Shown here: positions 1 through 6,198 of the stretch, in pieces
Position numbering within the stretch: position 1 is the stretch's first letter
How the letters are laid out: every line of letters begins with the position of its first letter
From: Methanothrix sp.
Lineage (GTDB): Archaea > Halobacteriota > Methanosarcinia > Methanotrichales > Methanotrichaceae
DNA length: 7,174 nt
Reading direction: 5' to 3'
Assembly: GCA_028708055.1 (NCBI GenBank)
Contig: JAQVZT010000133.1
Location: 1-7,174, forward strand
Notes under the pieces: model-generated
The model's database searches: none
What the model was told of the DNA's origin: nothing
What the model saw: only the letters and a program-made list of their open reading frames with translations
Made by a program: the position numbers and the translations under genes

Positions 1-88
1 GCTAGGCCAGATTAGACACGGTTCATTCTATAAAAAAGATGTGCTTCCGATAGCTGTTTCAAATTATCAAATTACAAAAATATTTCAA

Positions 89-1402
89 TTAGGATACGAA
101 GAGCTTCTTGACCTTGGAGACCACCGCTGGCATGGACATCACAAAGATGCGGTCGCCTGCTGCTGCCTTGAAATCATCAGCCGGAACCATTGGGGTGCCG
201 TTTCTGATAACCAATCCGACCAGCGAGTCCTTGGGCAGCTCTTTAGATATGGTCTTGCCCACAATCTTAGCTCCTGGCCGGGCTATGAAATCCACAAGCT
301 CCATCCTCTCGTCGCTCAGAGTGATAACCTCTTCTCCGCCAATTACCCTCTGCAGTACTGCATCTGCGGTAACCTGGCCGGGGCTCACTGCCCTGTCTAC
401 TCCTACCATCTCAAAGAGCTTGATGTAGACGCTTCTGTTGACGCGGGAGAGGATCTTATTTGCTCCCAGCTGTTTTACCAGCAGAGAGCAGAGGAGGTTT
501 TTATCGTCCTGACCGGTCACGGCGAAGACCACACCCATCTTGCCTGCCTCCTCCTCGCGGAGAAGGGAAAGATCCGAGCCGTCGCCATTCAGGATCATGG
601 TATCGGATAGCTTATCCGCGATCTCGCTGCATCGTTCTGCATTCTGCTCGATGAGCTTGACATCTACACCCATCTTCTCCAGCCTCTTGGCAAGATAAAA
701 ACCGACCATTCCTCCGCCGACGATCATAACTTTGGGAGAGCTCGAAGACTCGTGCAGCATCTGTCTCAGGTCAGGGAGAGATTTGGAGTCACAGAGCAGC
801 ATAAGGTGATCATTGAGCTTGACGGCATCTCCCTTCTTGGGAATGAAGATCTCACCGGCCCGGTTAATGGCCACGATTTTACAGTTTTCAGGCAGGATGA
901 CATCTTCGATTGGCCCCAGTATGTTCATCTCTTCCGTCACTTTGAATTCGATCAGCTCGACTAGTCCTCTGGCAAGCTCACGGTTCATTAGCAGGGATGA
1001 GAAAAAGAGGGCTCTTGCCATGTCCTCGGCCATAGCCAGCTCAGGACAGATCATATAGCTTATGCCGATCTCTTTTCTATCCTGGACCGGCTGGTCGATA
1101 TACTCCGGGTTGCTCACCCTGGCGATGGTCTGGCGGACGCCGAGATGGCTGGCTATGATGCAGGTAATCACATTTACTTCATCATTGCCTGTGACGGCTA
1201 CTACTATATCCGCTTTCTTGATGCCTGCCTCCAAGAGGAGACGGGCGTTGGCGGAATTGCCCTGCAGGACTTTCACATCCATATCCTGCAAACGAGCACA
1301 AGCGACAGGATCTCTGTCTATGACAGTAACGTCATGATCGGCATAAAGCTCGCTGGCTATGAGATATCCGACCTCGCCAGCTCCGGTAATCAGGATACGC
1401 AT
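89..1402 (-). CDS. trkA: Trk potassium uptake system, NAD-binding regulatory subunit TrkA
   Basis: TrkA is the peripheral cytoplasmic subunit that binds NAD(H) or ATP and gates the TrkH potassium channel. The 437-residue protein has the full duplicated layout: RCK-N Rossmann domain 1 (about 1-120, GAGEVG at 7-12, acidic D30 at the end of the second strand, favouring NAD), RCK-C 1 (about 141-208), RCK-N 2 (about 223-345, GGGMVG at 229-234, E252) and RCK-C 2 (about 358-437). Length matches two-repeat TrkA. The ATG is preceded by GGAGG with 7 nt spacing; this site lies within the last codons of trkH, and only one base separates the genes, so translation is probably coupled. No frameshift or missing domain is seen. 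After the stop there is only AT-rich sequence with short T runs, which could serve as an archaeal termination signal. Family and role are certain; preference for NAD is inferred from the acidic residues. Confidence 0.96.
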   Translation of the reverse strand: MRILITGAGEVGYLIASELYADHDVTVIDRDPVACARLQDMDVKVLQGNSANARLLLEAGIKKADIVVAVTGNDEVNVITCIIASHLGVRQTIARVSNPEYIDQPVQDRKEIGISYMICPELAMAEDMARALFFSSLLMNRELARGLVELIEFKVTEEMNILGPIEDVILPENCKIVAINRAGEIFIPKKGDAVKLNDHLMLLCDSKSLPDLRQMLHESSSSPKVMIVGGGMVGFYLAKRLEKMGVDVKLIEQNAERCSEIADKLSDTMILNGDGSDLSLLREEEAGKMGVVFAVTGQDDKNLLCSLLVKQLGANKILSRVNRSVYIKLFEMVGVDRAVSPGQVTADAVLQRVIGGEEVITLSDERMELVDFIARPGAKIVGKTISKELPKDSLVGLVIRNGTPMVPADDFKAAAGDRIFVMSMPAVVSKVKKLFVS

Positions 1403-1403
1403 C

Positions 1404-2966
1404 TTATTTCCTCCATAATTCAGGTATAAATAATAGGAATATGGGCAGAAGCTCCAATCGACCGATATACATAGCGAAAAAGCCTATCATCTTGCCGGCC
1501 TGACCCATCTGCGACCAGTCAAAGGCTATAATGCCAAATCCCGGTCCCACGCCGCCCATGCAGGAGGCGATAGCCGACGCCACGACCTGTAAATCCACTC
1601 GCGGGTCCATGCTGCTGACCATGGCCAGCCCCAAGGATAGAGCCAGCCACACTGCCAGGTAGAAGAAAGAGTAGAAGAGCATGGGCCGCAGGACGCCCTC
1701 CTGCACTCTTGTCTCACCCAGGCGGACCGACATGAGAGCATGGGGATGGAGCATATGAAACAGCTCATAATAGGCATACTTGCAGTCTACGAGAAGCCTT
1801 CCCACCTTTATGCCGCCAGCTGTCGAGCCGATGCATCCCCCAATGAGCATGACCATGATCAGGGCCAGTTTGGCGGCAGTTGACCATTTATCGTAGTCCA
1901 GGGAATTGACAAAACCGCAGGTTCCCATGAAGGAGATGACCTGGAAGGCTGCGAACCGGAAGCGCTCCAAGAGCCCGCCATCTATTCCGCCGAAGAAGAT
2001 CAGCACCGCCGTGGTCGTGGCCAGGATGGCGATCATGAAACGGAACTCCTCGTCCTTCAGCCAGGCGAGCCGGTCAGAGGTCAGGACTCTGTAGTGCAGG
2101 GTGAAGCTGGACATGCCGAGGATGATAAAGACGGCTACGATTGCCTCGATAAGAGGGCTGTTATAGGCCACGAGGCTGGATGCCTGGGGAGAGAAGCCGC
2201 CTGTGGCAAGGGTAGAAAAAGCGGTGCAGACCGCGTCGTAGAAGGGCATTCCAGATGCATAAAGCAGGATGATCTCCAGGCCGTTGAGGAGCAGGTAGAC
2301 CTTCCAGAGGATTCTGGCTGTGGCTGTGGCTCGTGGGGTGATGGTATCCTTGCTAGGGCCCACGGTCTCCGCCCGGTAGAGCTGGCGGCCAGCGACGCGC
2401 AGCTGGGGAAAGATGGCCACCACCATCAGGATTATCCCCAATCCTCCGATGAGCTGCTGGAAGGAGCGCCAGAAGAGCAGGCCGTAGAAGGTGCCGACGC
2501 CAGCAGCCTTCCAGGCGATGCCGTAAGCATTCAGGACGAGGGAGAGGTCATTTACAAGAGCAGTGCAGATGCTGCCATTGACCAGGGTGGAGTTCAGAAT
2601 GTAATAGCCCTGGGAGTTTGACTCGACCAGAATTGTCGCTCCGGTTGCAGAGAAGCCGGATATCGATTCAAAGAGGGAATCGAGCAGGCTGAGGCCCATA
2701 AATGTGAATGGCAAAGAGCCGAAGAAGGTGGCGGCAAGCCAGCCCAAAGAGACCGCGGCGAAGGCTTCCTTATTTCCCACCTCGCCCTTCTTTCCCCAGT
2801 GACTCATGATCATGCCGGATCCTATCGATAAGAGCGAGGTCAGGGCGAAGGCGACTACTCCACCGGTCTCATGATAGTAAGCGGATACCAATCCCGGCAC
2901 AAAAAGCAGCAGGCCCATGATCTTGAGCACGGTGCCGATGACATCAAGGACGATAGGATATTTCAT
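1404..2966 (-). CDS. trkH: Trk potassium uptake system, membrane channel subunit TrkH
   Basis: TrkH is the ion-conducting membrane subunit that takes up K+ under control of TrkA, encoded directly downstream. The 520-residue protein is strongly hydrophobic and shows the four pore-loop repeats of the SKT superfamily: filter-like segments SATGA (106-110), LATGGFS (253-259), MGTCGF (347-352) and GGVGPGFG (471-478). It also has the conserved GGCIGSTAGGIKVGR (376-390) and the C-terminal MYIGRLELLP (499-508). The ATG has GAGGAG 6 nt upstream, which supports this start. Compared with typical TrkH, about 45 extra residues lie between the first filter (106-114) and the conserved LLFWRSFQQLIGGLGI (163-178); this insert has a hydrophobic NST..N segment and would lie on the outer face just after pore loop 1. 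Potassium versus sodium selectivity cannot be read from the sequence. Confidence 0.96.
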   Translation of the reverse strand: MKYPIVLDVIGTVLKIMGLLLFVPGLVSAYYHETGGVVAFALTSLLSIGSGMIMSHWGKKGEVGNKEAFAAVSLGWLAATFFGSLPFTFMGLSLLDSLFESISGFSATGATILVESNSQGYYILNSTLVNGSICTALVNDLSLVLNAYGIAWKAAGVGTFYGLLFWRSFQQLIGGLGIILMVVAIFPQLRVAGRQLYRAETVGPSKDTITPRATATARILWKVYLLLNGLEIILLYASGMPFYDAVCTAFSTLATGGFSPQASSLVAYNSPLIEAIVAVFIILGMSSFTLHYRVLTSDRLAWLKDEEFRFMIAILATTTAVLIFFGGIDGGLLERFRFAAFQVISFMGTCGFVNSLDYDKWSTAAKLALIMVMLIGGCIGSTAGGIKVGRLLVDCKYAYYELFHMLHPHALMSVRLGETRVQEGVLRPMLFYSFFYLAVWLALSLGLAMVSSMDPRVDLQVVASAIASCMGGVGPGFGIIAFDWSQMGQAGKMIGFFAMYIGRLELLPIFLLFIPELWRK

Positions 2967-2970
2967 TTGG

Positions 2971-2978
2971 CTCTCCTC
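2971..2978 (-). promoter_or_regulatory. Shine-Dalgarno site of trkH
   Basis: On the minus strand this reads GAGGAGAG; the GAGGAG part ends 6 nt before the trkH ATG. It fixes the start of TrkH and shows that the operon is translated from a leadered mRNA, unlike the small plus-strand genes of this window, which lack such a site. Confidence 0.8.
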
Positions 2979-3028
2979 AAAAATTTTATGTGCAGTTTGG
3001 GGCTCTCAGAGAAGAGCAGCGGCCTTTG

Positions 3029-3065
3029 CCCAAACGGAATTCATCCGTTTTGCCGCCCGTTTGGG
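3029..3065 (-). promoter_or_regulatory. Two mutually exclusive hairpins upstream of trkH
   Basis: A perfect 9-bp inverted repeat, CCCAAACGG (3029-3037) with CCGTTTGGG (3057-3065), shares its left arm with a second perfect 7-bp repeat, AAACGGA (3032-3038) with TCCGTTT (3044-3050), whose loop is 5 nt. Both cannot form at once. The structure lies about 60-100 nt upstream of the trkH start and would be in its 5' leader if transcription starts further upstream. An attenuator-like role is inference; it could equally be a protein-binding palindrome or a chance repeat. Confidence 0.35.
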
Positions 3066-3157
3066 AATTTGCTCGTGTGCTTTGCCAGCGCCTGGCCTTG
3101 CCTGACGTTGGGCGTGACTGCTGGCCAAAGCAAAATAGTCTCTAAAAATACAAAAGC

Positions 3158-3172
3158 GGTCCGCAACGGACC
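3158..3172 (-). terminator. GC-rich hairpin followed by T-rich sequence
   Basis: GGTCCG and CGGACC form a perfect 6-bp stem around a 3-nt loop. On the minus strand the stem is followed within a few bases by a T-rich run (CTTTTGTATTTTTAG). This would suit a terminator for minus-strand transcription from about 3250-3550, where no sure gene exists. The T-rich run could instead be the TATA element for trkH, giving a leader of about 150 nt. Confidence 0.3.
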
Positions 3173-3858
3173 CCAGGCCGGGCAAGGATGGGACAGATGC
3201 TTCAATCTTCCCACGCTGCTTGCCGATATTATCTCCCAAGGAATCTCAAGCCTCATGCTAACCGATTTATCTCACAGCACAAGTTGACCTCATCTGAAGC
3301 TTCACGTAGCAGCTGAACCAGGATATAAATGTTCTCCATGACCGCAGGCCGAGGGATCATCATGGCGTCTGAGGCTCCCCGGGAATAGCCCGCCTCAGCG
3401 TAGCAGCAAGAAGCGCTTCCGGGGCGGGGACGGCGGCGGCTGCCCGAGGGCGCGGGATGGAATCGAGATGAGGATAAATCAATAAATCTTATTCCGGCAG
3501 GCGGCGCACATGCGCATATGCCCGCGCCTGCGGAGCGACTGGACAACCGCCCCGCTTTCGATGTAGCTCTCGCGGGAGAATGAACGAATGAAATGGAAAA
3601 GAAGATTCATCAGATTTGTCCAGCCCGGACAGGCCGCCAAATATCCCAGCATCCTCCGCCAGTTCATTCGATTGCCGGATCATTGCTGCTCAAACCATTC
3701 TGGGATGATACATCGATCGCCACCAATGCCCGCCAGGACGATAGCGGCCAGGTATGCGGAAAAGGAAGACAGCCATCCTCTGATATTTCTTTGAGCAATT
3801 CTTGATCAAAATTGAACATTTCTGGACTTATCAGGGCTGATACTCTTTTCTAAATCGT

Positions 3859-3868
3859 CTATATATCT
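3859..3868 (+). promoter_or_regulatory. TATA box of the 92-residue protein gene
   Basis: TCTATATATC lies about 27 nt before the ATG at 3891, the usual spacing from an archaeal TATA box to the transcription start. The predicted start of the mRNA is at or within a few bases of the ATG, so the transcript is probably leaderless. No Shine-Dalgarno at proper spacing is seen (AGGA is 13 nt away). Confidence 0.55.
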
Positions 3869-3890
3869 CTTTCAGGATAAGTGACAGTTC

Positions 3891-4169
3891 ATGAGGCGGC
3901 TAAAGGCATTTATGGCAATCTGCATAATTGCAGCATCATTGGTTCCGGCAATATCAGCAGGCAAAACAGAAAATCTAACGGATCTTAAGAATCTTCTAAC
4001 TTCCTTTGACGATCGAAATATTGACTCCCAGGATCTGGCATTCTTCCTTGTCACCCATGATTATGATGCAACTCCGGTAGGCAGCAGAGTAGAGGTCAAG
4101 CTTAACGAAAAGGTTTATGTTCTGGTTCCAAATGGGGATAGGCCCGGACTGTGTGATATCGCGATCTGA
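3891..4169 (+). CDS. Small exported protein of unknown function
   Basis: A 92-residue protein beginning with a classic signal peptide: MRRLK positive end, hydrophobic core FMAICIIAASLVPAI (about 7-21) and likely cleavage near SAG/K (22-25). The mature part is about 68 residues, acidic, with a helical stretch (NLTDLKNLLTSF) and a compact C-terminal part: DLAFFLVTHDYDATPVGSRVEV, then LNEKVYVLVPNGDRPGLCDIAI with one Cys near the end. I associate proteins with this 'DLAFFLVTHxYDATP...VPNGDxPGLCDI' pattern with Methanosarcinales, but that is recall, not a search. No domain or reaction can be assigned. It stands alone, with its own TATA box and no close neighbour on the same strand. Codon use looks native. 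Existence as a gene is well supported; function is unknown. Confidence 0.8.
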   Translation: MRRLKAFMAICIIAASLVPAISAGKTENLTDLKNLLTSFDDRNIDSQDLAFFLVTHDYDATPVGSRVEVKLNEKVYVLVPNGDRPGLCDIAI

Positions 4170-4196
4170 ATTAAAACGCGATGATTCTGCCAAAAG

Positions 4197-4601
4197 TCAA
4201 TACCTATAAGAAAAATGAACTGGCCGCGTAATCAAACGCGATCGCCCTGCCGCAAAGTCCTCTGCCTCCGGAAAGCGCGTCTCATTATCAAATGGCAGGT
4301 CAATCAGCTCGTACATCAATCCGTCAGACTCAAGGCGCTTGAGGATTCTGGGAATCTGCCAGTCCACACTGACGATCACAGAGTCTATACCGTGAAAATG
4401 CAGCCTCAACCGATGCGTCCCCTGCTCCGAATATGATATCCAGATCTCTGCCAGCTTTTCTGAGGGCTACAGTAGCCACAATTACCAGAGCGCCGATCGG
4501 GAAAGGTCGAACAGCTGCAAAACGAGCCTGGCAAACTCCTGACCCAATGGCTGAGCAATCCTCAATTGAGATATGTTTGATAAACACATCTCGATTTTCA
4601 C
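4197..4601 (-). pseudogene. Possible decayed gene with two in-frame stops
   Basis: Reading from a GTG at 4601 (or an ATG at 4589), one frame gives 35-39 protein-like residues (…LRIAQPLGQEFARLVLQLF…). It then meets TAA (4482-4484) and TAG (4467-4469), and continues in the same frame for 89 residues (PSEKLAEIWISYSEQG…HFHGIDSVIVSVDWQIP…LIDLPFD…) to a stop at 4197. Both halves look like globular protein, so the simplest reading is one gene broken by two nonsense codons. I do not recognise the family. A different frame is open across 4330-4587 and might be the true one, or the downstream half might be a small gene with a rare start. The GTG overlaps the stop of a preceding short ORF by 4 bp. Confidence 0.3.
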
Positions 4602-4693
4602 CTTAAAGAACGACCTGTTCCTGGTTCTGCACCTGGTAATCTGAAATCCTCGTTGATGTCCTCCTTATTCAGAGAGAAATTCCCGTTTGCCAT
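4598..4693 (-). CDS. Short ORF, 31 residues, unknown
   Basis: MANGNFSLNKEDINEDF… is a hydrophilic peptide with an AGAGG sequence about 8 nt before its ATG and an AT-rich TATA-like stretch (AATTAAAAAAATAG, about 4710-4723) at promoter distance. Its TGA overlaps the GTG of the next frame in a GTGA junction, as in coupled small operons. It is too short to identify; it may be the remnant of a longer first gene in the same decayed unit, or not translated at all. Confidence 0.25.
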   Translation of the reverse strand: MANGNFSLNKEDINEDFRLPGAEPGTGRSLR

Positions 4694-4806
4694 TTTGCCA
4701 TCCTCTGCTGACTATTTTTTTAATTGGGAGATGGAAGTGAGAACAGGATAATCGTCTTGCTCTCACCTCCTGATTTGAATGGACGCATGGAGTATTGATC
4801 CATTTA

Positions 4807-4942
4807 ATTTGCTTTAACTAAAATTCATTTTACTTAAATCTTTTGGTGCGAAGGGAACTTATCCGTATTCGAACGGATTGATAATGCTTCAATTCTAGGC
4901 GAACCCAAATTTTTATACAATATAATTTGTCTTAAAGCAAAT
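4807..4942. repeat. AT-rich imperfect inverted repeat with a central palindrome
   Basis: ATTTGCTTTAA (4807-4817) recurs as its exact reverse complement (4932-4942). Near the middle of the interval lies a perfect hairpin, ATCCGT (4861-4866) and ACGGAT (4873-4878), with a 6-nt loop. Between the outer arms and the centre a weaker match can be traced (TTTTGGTGCG against TTTGGGTTCG on the other strand). The 136-bp symmetric layout suits a degenerate MITE-like element or a structured site; no target duplication was confirmed. Confidence 0.35.
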
Positions 4943-5127
4943 AAATTTAATTAAATCGGGAAACAGATGGATATCACAGGGCACTTCCGAAATGCATGAC
5001 GAACTAGCAGCAAATTGACCGTCTTCTGTGTACTCATGCAGCCATTCATGCGCACAGAGAAAGGAAATAATCCCTGGTTCTGGTTATAATAAAATTATCT
5101 GCCACGAAAATCTACTCCGGACCAAAC

Positions 5128-5201
5128 GCCCATCCTGACGGGCCCGCTCGCGCGCAGGTGCGGTGGCCGGGCTGCCCAGGGCAGGCGGCAGCAGGCATGC
5201 A
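5128..5201 (+). repeat. GC-rich interspersed repeat, copy A
   Basis: Contains the block CGCTCGCGCGC (5145-5155) and, 45 bp from its start, AGCAGGCATGC (5190-5200). It shares a further 14 bp (GGTGCGGTGGCCGG) with copy B right after the first block. The first block overlaps a self-complementary CGGGCCCG (5139-5146). It lies 84 bp before the first hicB and far exceeds its flanks in GC content. Confidence 0.75.
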
Positions 5202-5251
5202 GCCGTCTTTGTCAGGCTCACGGGAGAGCGCAATCGTTCGCCCTCAAGCGC

Positions 5252-5263
5252 AAATATTTATTT
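5252..5263 (+). promoter_or_regulatory. TATA box of hicB-hicA module 1
   Basis: AAATATTTATTT is centred about 28 nt before the hicB ATG, the expected distance for a leaderless archaeal transcript. No Shine-Dalgarno is visible before the ATG. Confidence 0.5.
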
Positions 5264-5284
5264 GATGCCGCCATCAAGCTAGCT

Positions 5285-5491
5285 ATGAGACAGGTGATTC
5301 TCACTCCCGGAGAAGATGGCTACTGGGTAGCAGAAGTCCCAAGCCTTCCAGGCTGCATTAGCCAGGGAAAGACCAGAGAGGAAGCTCTTACGAATATCAG
5401 GGAGGCAATTGATGGTTACATTGCCGCCCTAAAAGAGGATGGCCTTCTTGTGCCTGTTGACCACTTCGATGTTCTAGTGGCAGTGGTATGA
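5285..5491 (+). CDS. hicB: HicB-family antitoxin (module 1)
   Basis: A 68-residue protein of the short HicB / UPF0150 type, a partial RNase-H-like fold that binds and neutralises the HicA mRNA interferase. The family signature is clear: VILTPGEDGYWVAEVPSLPGCISQGKTREEALTNIREAIDGYIAAL, with the GYWVAEVPSLPGC strand-turn region (about 12-24) and the following helix. This length is usual for the short type, which lacks an added DNA-binding domain. Its stop overlaps the hicA start in an ATGA junction, the typical hicB-hicA order of this subgroup. The antitoxin frame is intact although its toxin partner is broken. It may now be an orphan, or may act against a related HicA elsewhere; the neighbouring HicA2 is of a different sequence type. 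Confidence 0.92.
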   Translation: MRQVILTPGEDGYWVAEVPSLPGCISQGKTREEALTNIREAIDGYIAALKEDGLLVPVDHFDVLVAVV

Positions 5492-5709
5492 ATAAGCTGC
5501 CAATTGTCTCGGGAAAAGAATGCATAGCTGCTCTTGAAAAAGCGAGGTCTTATGTCAAGAGACGCGAGAGCAGCCATGTGATCCTGAGGTGAGATGATCC
5601 CTTTGCCCAGGTAGTCGTCCCCGATCACAGAGAGATTGATCGGGGGACATTGAGGGCTATCATCAGGCAAACCGGTCTATCGGTAGACGAGTTTTTATTG
5701 CTGCTTTAG
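5488..5709 (+). pseudogene. hicA: HicA-family toxin (module 1) broken by in-frame TGA
   Basis: HicA is a small double-stranded-RNA-binding-like mRNA interferase. This frame gives MNKLPIVSGKECIAALEKA…SSHVILR, then TGA at 5590-5592 (codon 35), then DDPFAQVVVPDHREIDRGTLRAIIRQTGLSVDEFLLLL and TAG: 72 sense codons, the normal HicA length. The catalytic His is present (H30). The family usually has Lys or Arg at the TGA position, so one C-to-T change (CGA to TGA) explains the break. The motif reads SSH where GSH is usual, and GF after EKA has become RS, suggesting further decay. The start overlaps the hicB stop by 4 bp. A programmed read-through cannot be excluded, but I see no sign of one. As it stands the product would be a 34-residue peptide lacking most of the fold. 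Confidence 0.88.
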
Positions 5710-5757
5710 CATTCTGTTTGGAATTACCGCAATCTGCCGGAATCATGACATCGATCT

Positions 5758-5832
5758 CGCACGCCCGACCGGGCTCGCTCGCGCGCGGGTGCGGTGGCCG
5801 GTCGGCTCCGGGCTGGCGGCAACAGGCCTGAG
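5758..5832 (+). repeat. GC-rich interspersed repeat, copy B
   Basis: Contains CGCTCGCGCGC (5776-5786) and, 45 bp from its start, AACAGGCCTGA (5821-5831), the counterpart of AGCAGGCATGC in the other copies. Perfect arms CCGACCGG (5765-5772) and CCGGTCGG (5798-5805) enclose the first block in a 25-nt loop. It lies about 50 bp after hicA1 and in the convergent gap between the two hic modules; the rest of that gap (5833-5940) shows no gene. Confidence 0.75.
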
Positions 5833-5947
5833 GGAAGGAGCATGGCACAAATCATGCAAGGCAGTTGAGATTGCAGGCAAGGATGACCTTGATTGCACCA
5901 GCGTCATCGCCAGGGGATGTAGGCACGCAAAGCCTGCCGCATTCAGT

Positions 5948-5964
5948 AAAAGCATGCAGCTTTT
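5948..5964 (-). terminator. Hairpin just after hicA2
   Basis: AAAAGC and GCTTTT form a perfect 6-bp stem with a 5-nt loop, beginning 6 nt after the hicA2 stop on the minus strand and ending in TTTT. Position and form suit a weak terminator of the hicB2-hicA2 transcript; the stem is short, so this is tentative. Confidence 0.35.
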
Positions 5965-5970
5965 GCAGTC

Positions 5971-6198
5971 TCATTTTTCCTGGAGCCATTCTTTTCTTTC
6001 GATCCCAGCTTCTTTCAGAACCTGCGCCAGAAGCCTCACTCCAATATCTTTTCCTTGATGCGTATTGGGGATTGTAACTCGAATGCCTCCTTTAACCATA
6101 AAATCGTGACCGGAACCGGCACAGGGTCCGCAAAATCCGAGGCTGCCCAATCTCCGAATTAGCTCACGTCGAGAGACGGGCACGAGCTTATTCGACAA
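5971..6198 (-). CDS. hicA: HicA-family toxin (module 2), mRNA interferase
   Basis: An intact HicA / YcfA-like protein, predicted to cleave mRNA when not bound by its antitoxin. The family pattern runs PVSRRELIRRLGSLGF (7-22), then GSGHDFMVKGGIRVTIPN with the catalytic His (H31), then DIGVRLLAQVLKEAGIERKEWLQ, the C-terminal helix. The reading shown uses a TTG start overlapping the hicB2 stop by 11 bp and gives 75 residues. A GTG start at 6183 would give 70 residues starting right at PVSRREL, 4 bp after the hicB2 stop, and fits family lengths equally well. It is not closely similar to HicA1, so the two modules are not a recent tandem duplication. No stop or missing residue is seen, so this is the only toxin in the window likely to be active. 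Confidence 0.9.
   Translation of the reverse strand: MSNKLVPVSRRELIRRLGSLGFCGPCAGSGHDFMVKGGIRVTIPNTHQGKDIGVRLLAQVLKEAGIERKEWLQEK

Larger units (their letters stand above)
2979..3890. other. Long intergenic region between trkH and the 92-residue protein gene
   Basis: About 0.9 kb with no ORF I can defend. Short open frames exist on both strands, overlap one another and have no recognisable domain. Part of it (about 3410-3465) is very GC-rich. Visible structure consists of the competing hairpins at 3029-3065, a GC-stem hairpin at 3158-3172 followed by T-rich sequence on the minus strand, and a TATA-like stretch near 3320-3328. A minus-strand open frame ending near 3253 finishes in a 28-residue peptide starting MENIYILVQLL; this could be a small gene or a remnant but I see nothing to confirm it. 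No tRNA, rRNA or CRISPR is seen. Confidence 0.5.
4170..5284. other. Gene-poor region with decayed sequence and repeats
   Basis: About 1.1 kb without an intact gene. It contains the possible decayed minus-strand pair (4197-4693), an AT-rich imperfect inverted repeat (4807-4942), a TATA-like stretch at about 4911-4926 (TTTTTATACAATATAA) with no ORF of note behind it, and the first copy of the GC-rich repeat (about 5128-5201). The stretch 4943-5127 shows nothing I can interpret. Confidence 0.5.

Noticed and set aside
41..610. 189-residue plus-strand open frame
   Set aside because: It is antisense to trkA, which has clear domains and a ribosome-binding site; the plus frame has no recognisable domain.
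2094..2621. 175-residue plus-strand open frame
   Set aside because: Antisense shadow of trkH, with low-complexity charged composition and no motif.
3041..3256. 71-residue minus-strand frame before trkH
   Set aside because: It overlaps other open frames of similar length, has no domain, and runs through the competing hairpins; not defensible as a gene.
3410..3465. GC-rich stretch as a fourth copy of the interspersed repeat
   Set aside because: It lacks both conserved blocks (CGCTCGCGCGC and AGCAGGCATGC) and their 45-bp spacing.
3479..3683. Overlapping minus-strand frames, one with a CxxC motif
   Set aside because: Several frames are open at once because of GC-rich sequence; no frame shows a known domain or start signal.
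2967..5284. tRNA genes or CRISPR arrays in the long gaps
   Set aside because: No T-loop pattern with matching cloverleaf and no regularly spaced short repeats were found by eye.
5590..5592. TGA in hicA1 as selenocysteine or programmed read-through
   Set aside because: The family has Lys or Arg here, no SECIS-like structure was noticed, and other residues of hicA1 also look degraded.
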